Source: Glandiceps talaboti | Taxonomy: Eukaryota > Hemichordata > Enteropneusta > Spengelidae | Direction of reading: 5' to 3' | Length of the DNA stretch: 64,000 nucleotides | Assembly: GCF_964340395.1 (NCBI RefSeq) | Contig: NC_135552.1 | Span: forward strand, 18,501,181-18,565,180 | Position numbers and translations under genes: made by a program | In this document: positions 1 through 64,000 of the stretch, piece after piece | Layout of the letters: each line of letters opens with the position of its first letter | How positions within the stretch are numbered: position 1 is the stretch's first letter | Notes under the pieces: model-generated | Told to the model about the DNA's origin: nothing | Seen by the model: only the letters and a program-made list of their open reading frames with translations | The model's database searches: none

Positions 1-1482
1 TATATACAAAATAGATATTAGATCTCACCATAGAGCTTTCTACAATCAGAACTTAACAACTACATCACCCATATATCACCTCCTTGAATTCTGCACATCA
101 ATGTATAGTTGAATATTGGAAATGTGAAACCCTCCCTCATTAAATGCATAAGAAATTCATGAATATCGATATAGAAAAAATAACAAAGTTAAAATCAACA
201 AAACTTCAATAAAACATCAGTGAACATATAACAAATCGTGATTCTTTAGTGTTCAATAATATGATATTATTTACAAATATTTACAGATATTACAAGCGAT
301 ACTCCATTTCTGGTGCAGGTCTGTGTAATCGGCTTCGGACCATTTGACTTTAACCCATAGATTCTGAAGTCAACGGTTTTTACAGGCAAGCAGTTCAAGT
401 TGTTCATTACATGCGGGCGTTTCAAAACTCCAATCAAGTTTGTCGCTGACTATCTTCATCCTGGCTAGACCGCAGTGGTTTTCTTTGGCCAATCGGGAGT
501 TTAACTTGTACATAATGAAGGTGACATACTCGCTACTGTAGCAATATTGTGTTTGACTATAGGTACAACTCGATAGCCAAACATGTAAATACGCATGCGT
601 GATTGTTTACAGGCAATGTTCAGGTTGAAATCTAGTATGGTTATCTATATGGAGATGGTGGTCACAACACATGTACGCGTACTTGTATGTTAGTTTCAAT
701 AAATCTATGACATCATTCCATGTATATTTCAGTATCCGAACCAGGTAAAGCAGAAGCCTAATATCGTATTGGCAAAGACTTTGTGAATTTGCCGTAGGTG
801 GCGCTTCGTTACAGGTTACTGATGTGGAACGTGCTTCTAGTATTCAGCTTATGTTTGCTTGTCTTTTTCTAAGACTGCTAGAGAATCAACACCATTCGCA
901 CTTTGGTAGTGTCAGTTATGGTTCCCTTGTCTTGTCGTAAATTGAGGACACACTGCGATAATGATTTCTGAAATGCTGTTATGATAATGTACTCCCTCTT
1001 TTTCGCATTGCGTCCAATGAGTGTAACCACGTATGTATACATGTGATAATAAATGTACATCCTTTACTATTTAAAATACCTCGTGTTTACTATAATAGTG
1101 AAACATCATTCAGTCTTCTCTATTTTAGATATTAATTCATTAAAAGTCACAGTGTAGAATATATGTGCTCTTACTGGTTAGGATCTTTTGCCTTTTGTAG
1201 TTATTCTATTTCTGTACGCATTTAGAGTGAGAAAAACTTATATATACATGTTTTTGGCTTCAACGAATCTGATGTGATGTACGTAATCAGCTGATCCAAC
1301 CAAGGTTTGTGGGTATATTTTTTTACAAGCTTGAGTATTCCTGCTACGAAAGGTCCATTTATAACGGCCGGGACAGGTGTTCTTGAACAAAAGACCATTT
1401 AACTTCGATGAAAAAAGTCAATACGGTGGGAAATGTAACGGAAATCTAGGCGTCCTGTATCCTCATACTATTTACTATATTG
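1..1482. other. Flank downstream of the receptor stop codon
   Basis: Unique-looking A+T-rich sequence that should include the receptor 3' UTR (next to 1482, minus strand). Short open frames here (for example 878-1060) show no family resemblance. I see no repeat, RNA gene or second gene that I can support. Confidence 0.5.
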
Positions 1483-56412
<54,930 letters not shown>

Positions 56413-57600
56413 GTTGAGTTGAAATTTTGGTCTTTTAGCTCCGAATAATCTAAAAAACTGCAGTTTTGTCTCAAGGAACGTCTAAAGTGAAGAACGAATT
56501 CACCGATACAATGTCTGAGCTAGGCTTTCTCCAGCGAAGACATGTAGGCAATGGCAATGTCATTGAATCATTCAGGTTCCACTGTGAAGACGTCTTACAG
56601 TTTTTTACAACACTGGCGTTGTTGTATCGCTACTTCTCACTATAAGACTACATGCATTTGCAACACTACTGATTTCGTGAATTTCGGCGTAATGGCTAAC
56701 CTAATTACAACTTATACAAGGAAAGTTGATAACTTTGCCGAAGAAGATTTTGCTACCTTTCAATGCTGAAATATACGCCCACACAATCTTTGCCTAGCTG
56801 AGTATTGAAGTGAAATGTACAACTTTGATCAGCTACGGTGAATGCTGATGAAGGAAACGCAGTACAGTATTCTTCAGACCTTAACCGGTGTACACTAACT
56901 AAGAGAATCTGTTTCGCAAGGAAATTCTTGTGACAAACCTGAAACAATGCCGGCAGAGAAGTGAAATAGATCAGAAGGCAAGGTGATCATATATGTCTTA
57001 TTATACAACGTAAATCCGAATTCATCCAACCGTTAGCAGGGAACGTTTATCGATCTCTAACGACTCTGTAATAGCGATCCAATTGGCCGGGTTTCAAAGT
57101 AGACCCCTTATGTCACACATATATTTTCACTTTACTGACATCACAAGTCTACATCTTTCAGTATCTATAATATTGTGTGTGTGTGTTTTTTATGCAATTG
57201 CGTGAGAAAGACCGGTAATAAATGTCGAAGTGAAGTTACCAACTTAGATTGATTGCTTTCACGTTGATATTATGAATAATAAATTTGAATCACTATATCA
57301 TAACTTTCAGCACAAGATGACATGTTTTAGTAAATGTTAACTGGATATGATGTATCGTTGTCATAAAGGATCGTAGGACTACCTAAGTTATTGCGTTAAA
57401 TCAAATATCTCAAAAGAACAAGTGTATATTCATTGAATTAATTTACTTATTTATTTATTGATTTCAACTTGAATTTTCTCGAAAACCATCTCAAATGAGA
57501 ATTATCCTCCAAAGCACTTAAAAGTGATTGTCGGAATGAACTTGATTGGAAGGATTTTTTTTACCTCCCCACCCTATGCTACAGTGATGAAAATGTTGTT
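56413..57600 (-). other. Presumed 5' UTR / promoter region of the receptor
   Basis: Sequence immediately upstream of the receptor ATG on the minus strand. The leader near the start codon reads CAAAATTTCAACTCAAC. I could not identify a TATA box, initiator or upstream non-coding exon with confidence. A CTGCAG at 56459-56464 could be an acceptor of a leader exon. Confidence 0.3.
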
Positions 57601-57605
57601 TTGCG

Positions 57606-57677
57606 GTGGTAATGTGGTGGTGGTGGTGGTGGTGGTGGTGGTGGTGATGGTGATGGTGGTGGTGGTGGTGGTCATTA
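57606..57677. repeat. (GGT)n microsatellite
   Basis: About 20 GGT/GAT units. The poly-Val (plus) and poly-His (minus) frames are artefacts. Confidence 0.95.
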
Positions 57678-57719
57678 TCGTGGAGGATATTGTAGCAATG
57701 GCAATCCATTATTTGTAGT

Positions 57720-58667
57720 GGTAACAGTGAAAATACAAAAATGTGGCCACACATTTAATAATAAAGGTCGAATAGAAGAAACAATCACGGTATTGAGATT
57801 TAAATGAATCTCTCGAGTTCGGTTGATATTCTCTTTTCTTAGTCTAGAATTCATTATTTTGAACCGTTTTTAACTAACTGGACCAGGTGCACATACGTAT
57901 ATGCATAACATTATGATTATACGACCCAGAGAATGACGCATGCGTAATAAGTTTCAGTTACAGCCTTTGTCGATGTTGAATATAAGAAACTGAGATGGAA
58001 AGTACAAGTGTGATTTAAAAATAAAAAAGTAGAAGTTGGACTAATTGAATGACGGGAATCAGTGAGTGTTAGTATGAGCGAAAAGAGGTTTATGCATGTA
58101 CTACAAATCATGTTACATCCATTTTCGAAAAAAAAAACGTCTTCTTTGGCGTAAAGAAATATGTAAATGAATTGTCACTGCCGCGACATATTTTTCTGTA
58201 GTATATCACGATATCAGTACAGTAACTATGACAACACATAGAAGAAGTGTTAGCTTGACGTATTCAATGTTCATTGTGTCAGAAACTTTTGCTGCTCCTC
58301 GTTAAAACGTTGTTCTTATGTTCGAAGGACGTTTTTTTACTTACAAACAAGTTTGTATGAAATAAGTACGTGTGTTTACATGATGTGGATAGATGCGATG
58401 TCCTTCAAGACTTGTCTGTCAGTTTCAGTGCCATAAATAAATGATTTCCCTTTAGGCATGACGAGTACCAATCTAGAGATGTATATAACCATCTTACTCT
58501 ATCAATTATCACTGGCATCGACACTGTCAATATTCCTATCAATTAAGAGATGACGGAGATCTCACAACGGGGATAAGATAAAGCCATGTATATTAATGAG
58601 ACGAACGCCAACGTGACTCCTCGGTTATCTTATATGACATATTTGTATCTGAAGAATCGTAAAGTTC

Positions 58668-58699
<32 letters not shown>

Positions 58700-60765
58700 G
58701 TTCTCATTAAAATATGGATTTCTACATTGAAGGTGGCGGACAAGTCGTTCTTACTGCGGAACATGGGTACTTTAACAACAATTAATGTGTACATACTACT
58801 ATTAATACCACGCAATGATTTATGTTTTTTTATGTTATTCCTATATCATAATTATAGAACAGTCTCAGAGACACTGTCACAATACATTTCTCATATTGGC
58901 TAGTTAAGTATTCAACCATTTGTAGCTGTGTATATATGTATCGATGGATAGTGCAGGATGTACACTGACAAAATTTGGTTGAAATTACACAATTTAAATA
59001 CCGATCAATAGTAATGCAGTATGTCATGATGCAAACTGACTTATAGTGACTTATTACATATATATCCAACCAATACAATTTCGGATTTAATAGTACTAAT
59101 TTTCTGATAAAATGTTTTCTGTTGTTGTTGTTTTTTTTTTAAATAGATGAAAATAGGTGACGGTTCGGAATTAACCTACCAAAGAGCCTTGGCAATGTAG
59201 TGTATGGTTAACGGTGTTACAACTTCTACATCGGGTTTGTCTGATACATGTACATGTTTCTGCCACAAGCAATAGCGAGTTATAATCGCAAGAGGCTATC
59301 ATTTCAAATACATAGGGGAATTTTTTTAAAGTCATTTGCCTCACCTCTCATCAAACTTTGACGTCAATGCCGATCATGTTTCGGATTATTTGATAACAGA
59401 TTGAATCGAATCACTAGCTATTAAAGCGATATATACCTTCAAACAAGTAAAAGTCTTGTGTCTTACCAAAGTGATTACGTCATGTGCATTGTAAACGAGA
59501 TTCTCTCTCCAAACGATATAAACAACAATATTTCCGTTTAAATGCTATCATCCCAAATTACTGACTTACCTACGGCGTTTCTCTATATTTGTAACCTAAA
59601 TCATCATACTATGAAGCGTTAAGTAGAAATGTATAGAGCAGTAGATCGTTTTATATAAATTACTATTCCCAAATATACATTTTCACAGCTGTATTGCCTT
59701 TCATAGTAAGGTTGGCATGAATAGGTCCGGCCTTCAACCACAACCCCGTCCTTCTATTAGTGTTGTGATGTCACATAATAATCCATTTGACTATTGTATA
59801 CTTAATGTACTAGTATTCTTGAACTGTATTTCCGTTATGTAGTTATCATATTCCTTTGTGTTTTGGCTTCTTAATTGGTCGACTAATTAGCCTTCAGATC
59901 CTGGTTTTTTATTATGATCATAGGTGGAAATATACGCGTTAAAGAGCAGACTGTCTGTATTGAAAATTGTACTAGGTAATAGAAGGGAGTGGTGAATGGT
60001 GGAAAGCTTTTCGATTTCAAAAGACGTCAACAATACTCGAATATGTACAAATCGCACTTTCGAGTTATTTGACATGTCATTCAAAGTTCAACTTGTTGAT
60101 AGTCAGGGTTGTAAGGTACAAATTGGCACTCATAACGGTCAATTGAATTAAATGTACTAACCAAATAACTAAGCAAATACACATGTATGTGATTATGACG
60201 GGGTGTCATACACAAACCATTTACTGTGGGTTACTACCCGGGTAACTGTCTGTGCATTGATTAGACATTTGTGAAGTTATAAACGCTTTGAGATAGTCAT
60301 TTCTGATTTATCATTATGTATTTGACACCTTTAGGCTTTAAAATCCAGCTGGCTACTGTAGGTTCGCGTCGTGGTTACTGTAGGTTAATAGCAATGGTAG
60401 GAACACAATCATGTCGGTGATGTTTCCAATCGAGACTATTGGACATTGAGTAATATGTTTCCCATCTCTGTATGTAAATTGTTATTTTGTTATGTTAACC
60501 AAGGTACGACCAAAACATCAAATGCTTAATATTCAATGAATATTAAGTACTCTAATGATATACCCACCGCCTTGGCGAAACTTTCCTTACGGGTATACAT
60601 AACTTTAGACTGTATGAATGAAGTCTGCCCAGACCAATTTGAACACTCTACCGTGTCTGGCCTTTCGACTACATAGTAAAATATTGGGTGATCATGAACC
60701 GAATTACTCTAAATGCGTTATACAGACTTTATTCACTCACTGTTATGAAAGGAAATACTTTCTAT
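57720..60765. other. Upstream flank, no gene recognised
   Basis: Unique A+T-rich sequence with a (CT)n run at 58675-58699 and a 23-bp near-perfect palindrome, CTTAATATTCA/TGAATATTAAG, near 60525-60547. Short frames lack any supportable identity. Confidence 0.5.
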
Positions 60766-60768
60766 AAA

Positions 60769-61176
60769 GGCGCGAGATTAATAGTTCAATGTATGATTTA
60801 AAAAAAATACATATTATACTAAGGCCTCAGACCCCCCCCCCTAACTAAATTGATCAAAATAGAAATATGTTTCAAATAGAACATTCAATTCCAAATCAGT
60901 ATGTAGTGCTATGAATATAAAGCCAGTATGTAGTGAGAAAAAACTGTTCTTTTGTTGACAATATTCTTTTATTTTAGCGCCATGCATTTACTGTAGCAAT
61001 ATTCCATTTCTCAATATGACAATGTTTAAAGAAATACTTGTATTTAGGGTTACAACACACACCATTAAAAGTAAAATTCAATTTGTACGATGAGAACTAA
61101 AATGGCTCAAACCCCCCACCCTCCCAAAAAAGTAAAGGAATTTAATTTTTATCCGACATTGAACTCATCTCGCCCC
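60769..61176 (+). mobile_element. MITE family A, copy 3 (408 bp, both ends present)
   Basis: Left end GGCGCGAGATTAATAGTTCA continues ATGTATGAT. The reverse complement of the right end reads GGGGCGAGATGAGTTCAATG then TCGGATAAAAA. The interior matches copy 2 in the same orientation over most of its length (GCGCCATGCATTTACT, GATGAGAACTAAAATGGCTC, C tract). No coding capacity. This copy best defines the element's limits. Confidence 0.75.
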
Positions 61177-61179
61177 CTA

Positions 61180-63930
61180 ACAATTGAGGAGAATCGATTT
61201 ACCAGGGGAATTTACTTTTACAGTCGATTCAAAAGCGCTGTAATTTATTTGTAAAGTAATACCATGCTTTAATGAGTACATGTATTAGATTCCTTTGAGC
61301 TGCTTTTTTAAAATTGATAATTATATGGAAACTATCGCCTGTTTTCACAAGTTGTACTGTTCACGAAGTAATTCAGATGGATGCACATGGAACAACGTGT
61401 CTCTATTGCTTCTTTCCTGTTTACATGGTTCTATGGCTCAATATGCCTTGTGGCAATGTTGTATACTTCCATTTTCTTCGTTTGTCCCGAAGCTATGTGA
61501 TTTAGAATTGTCGAATCTGGATTGACAATAAATAATGGATGACTTAATTAAGACTTGTGTTCAAAGTAATTGGAAAATTTGATACCTTGTCATTGCCAGC
61601 TCGTGTGATATCCTAATATCGTAATCATTACACGTAATCATTTATCACTTATTAGTGACAGACATCTAAAACGATTTGCTTTTTATAGGTAGGTTGCAGT
61701 TACTATATCTATGGTAAGGGCTAACTGTTTCAATAAAAATTCATTGCCTTGTGACAATAAATTTCAAGTCGGCGTCTTCAACACCTATTAACTCAATTCT
61801 CTCGGCAACCCGCATACATGTCTAGTTTGTAGTCAGTGAAATAATTCGGAGAGGAAAAACAGACAAGACTGAATAAACAAAACAGAGCCTGCATTCTTTG
61901 TCAATTACTACCCGGGCAGTACGTTTATAAGTCGATCCCTTTGATCTGCTAAACTCATAAATTGGAAAACATAAATTTTCTAATATAGTGCAATAGGTTC
62001 TTTTTGAATCGAATAGAAAGAACTGAGTTTTAGATTTAATTGTTAATCCGATATATTCTAAAAATAACTTCAGTGAGTTTAACGAATCGAAGCAAGAGAG
62101 GAAATAAAGACAACCGTACGTACATTGCAACTACGCTTCACTTGCTGAGATACTGTTTTCATGGTGTGCTCCCATTTCAATAATGCATTTTAACTATGCA
62201 GATATGGAAAAGATCGAATTACTTTTATTCTGACCCGCTGTCGGTGATTTCATTTTAGGACTGGGGTACACCTGCGGCAGCAAAGTATGTACATGTCAAG
62301 TATTAATCTTTGAAAGGGGAATTTCAAGATGTACTCAGATAGGGAGAGACTGTGATGTTATGCGCTTGGATCATTATATATCGATATCTCCCTCGGTAGC
62401 ACTCGTACTGTTGATTAATTACAGATAATGCTACCTCAATATCAGCAAAATGATTACCAGCTTCGATGTAGTATCTTGCTTCAATTTTCTCCAGGCTTTC
62501 ATTTTCAATCTTTCCTTTGATGAAATGTTTCATTTACATCTTGTATTTCAACAACTGCAGATCTAGCCCAGTATATTCATGCAATGACGATGATGTAAGG
62601 TAGTCGTTCTCCGTTCGAAAGAAGTCGACTCAGTGAAAGAGTCGTTCGAGTAGCCTTCACTCAACGTACGGAAGACATACACTTTTTCGCAGTAACAGAC
62701 TGTGCACACTTTTTAATTCTAAAATATTCAATACATTGTACAGTCGTATCCCAAATCTAAGGCCTATGATTTGATTGGCCTATGATTTGATTACATGTAG
62801 GTCTTACATGTACACCAACTTGACTTTCGTTTATGCTAGTGTTTGTAATTAAAAAAATCACCACTACAACGTTTCCTGGATTAATTGATTAAACCCTTTA
62901 TAACCCCTTTTCAAGTATTTAATAAAAACTTTGTCGTCGACTGTTATAGGCGAAAACTAAGACAAAGTGCATCGAAAGCAGTAGAACTACAATTGAAACT
63001 AATATGATATGCTATACTATGCTTCATATTCAATGTTGTCCACGCTACTACTGAGTTTCACTCGTGGGATTACTCTATCAGATTTGTCGATACTGTAAGA
63101 ATGGTAAGGCCCAGTGGGTTTATAGCTATGTCCGTGTCAATCCCTCCCTCGGGACTACATGTCCAATCTGTCCAAATCGCTGCCTTGGAAAACATCACGT
63201 GCGCAGGATCCTTTGCGCTCAAGAATAATTTGGTAACAATTTAAATCGACAAGTCACTTGACTGTGCAATGCTCGCGAGATTTTCAAAGCTGTTGTCGTT
63301 TAAGCTGAACAGAATCAAATTTGCATTCGTATCTAATGGCTGCCTCCGCCGCCTTATTTTCACTAAACCATCACAACGTACCTTTTGAACTACAAACTCT
63401 CAAATCTCAGTAGCTGACATACCAACTCTCTCTTCTCCTGGGTCAAGTTCCCTAAGTAGTAATGGAGGCTTGACAGATTTACACATAATTATTTGAAAGA
63501 TAAGCTTCCACATCCTACATTTAAGTGATGTTTTTACACATTTGTCAGTGACTGAAACTCCTTTACCTTTGTTGGGTTTTCAACTCAAATTAAACTAAGC
63601 CAATAATGTGAGGAGTAAAGGACTTCAGATGGTAGCACACGTCACAACTTACTTACACTTGACAGACAATTGTTGTGTGGACTATATAGTGCCCTTTATA
63701 TAATAACATTATGACAGCTAGCTTTAACATACAAGTACATATAGTTACCAGTACGTAAAGTGCGACCTCTACATTGCAAAACGTGACAAGTAGTCCCAGT
63801 ACTCTCTAAGCTGTAATATGGATTTGTGGAGGAAATAAATATAAACATCTACGATTAATTAAAATCGCCCTGAACGATAAGTTAAAATGACGTACGTTTA
63901 TATAGGGCCTATATTTCGTCAAATTTGGAG
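61180..63930. other. Upstream flank, no gene recognised
   Basis: Unique A+T-rich sequence. A 16-bp tandem duplication (GGCCTATGATTTGATT) lies at about 62761-62793. Frames such as 61295-61525 and 61822-62130 show no recognisable domain or splice context. Confidence 0.5.
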
Positions 63931-63939
63931 AGAAAAAAC

Positions 63940-64000
63940 ATGGCAGGTAGCATCGACTCGTTAGCTGTTGGCTTTGAAGGGTGCATACCTCCTGCTGGTT
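63940..64000 (+). CDS. Possible start of a neighbouring gene, cut by the window end
   Basis: AACATGG at 63937-63943 is a strong initiation context, and the frame MAGSIDSLAVGFEGCIPPAG stays open to the last base. Twenty codons are too few to recognise a family. It would be divergently arranged relative to the receptor. Confidence 0.2.
   Translation, partial: MAGSIDSLAVGFEGCIPPAG

Noticed and set aside
57518-57754. Poly-His / poly-Val frames
   Set aside because: (GGT)n microsatellite.

Overview
This is eukaryotic genomic DNA, about two thirds A+T and very rich in simple repeats and transposon relics. Gene organisation (GT-AG introns, a ~44 kb first intron) and the receptor sequence point to an invertebrate bilaterian, plausibly a marine lophotrochozoan or invertebrate deuterostome. 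The species cannot be fixed from the sequence. No bacterial-type operons, rRNA genes, convincing free-standing tRNA genes or CRISPR arrays are visible.

One protein-coding gene can be reconstructed with confidence. It is a secretin-family (class B1) G-protein-coupled receptor of the CRH receptor / insect DH44 receptor type, on the minus strand. Eleven coding exons run from the ATG at 56412 to the TAA at 1483-1485. All junctions are GT-AG and all phases agree. They give a 506-residue protein with a signal peptide, six ectodomain cysteines, seven membrane helices and a CRHR-like tail ending in a PDZ-ligand type sequence. Ten exons lie in 1483-11781. Only the signal-peptide exon lies far upstream, so most of the window is intron 1 (11782-56129).

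Layout: 1-1482, downstream of the gene. 1483-11781, exons 11 to 2, with introns holding microsatellites, a 47-bp minisatellite and inverted-repeat elements. 11782-27200, first part of intron 1, with MITE-like elements, (AT)n blocks, a tRNA-derived SINE pair, a possible 30-nt microexon and a cluster of four TGACGTCA sites. 28000-29320, a decayed LINE reverse transcriptase. 29330-35755, a 169-bp satellite of roughly 37 monomers. 36100-37480, diverged dispersed repeats. 38500-46265, a very large TATAC/TATAG pentanucleotide satellite that repeatedly switches strand polarity and contains 670/565/675-bp higher-order units. 46918-47308, a Penelope-like reverse transcriptase remnant. 47400-48000, nearly pure (TATAG)n. 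48145-49082, a foldback element with ~255-bp arms. 49250-50060, a G/C-tract repeat. 51200-53560, CpG-richer sequence with small palindromic elements and weak coding candidates. 56130-56412, exon 1. 56413-64000, upstream flank with another copy of the 11.9-kb MITE family and a possible start of a neighbouring plus-strand gene at 63940.

Function: the receptor should bind a CRH/urocortin/DH44-type amidated peptide and signal mainly through Gs/cAMP. This is inference from family membership. The other contents are repeats, or short open frames that are by-products of low-complexity sequence.
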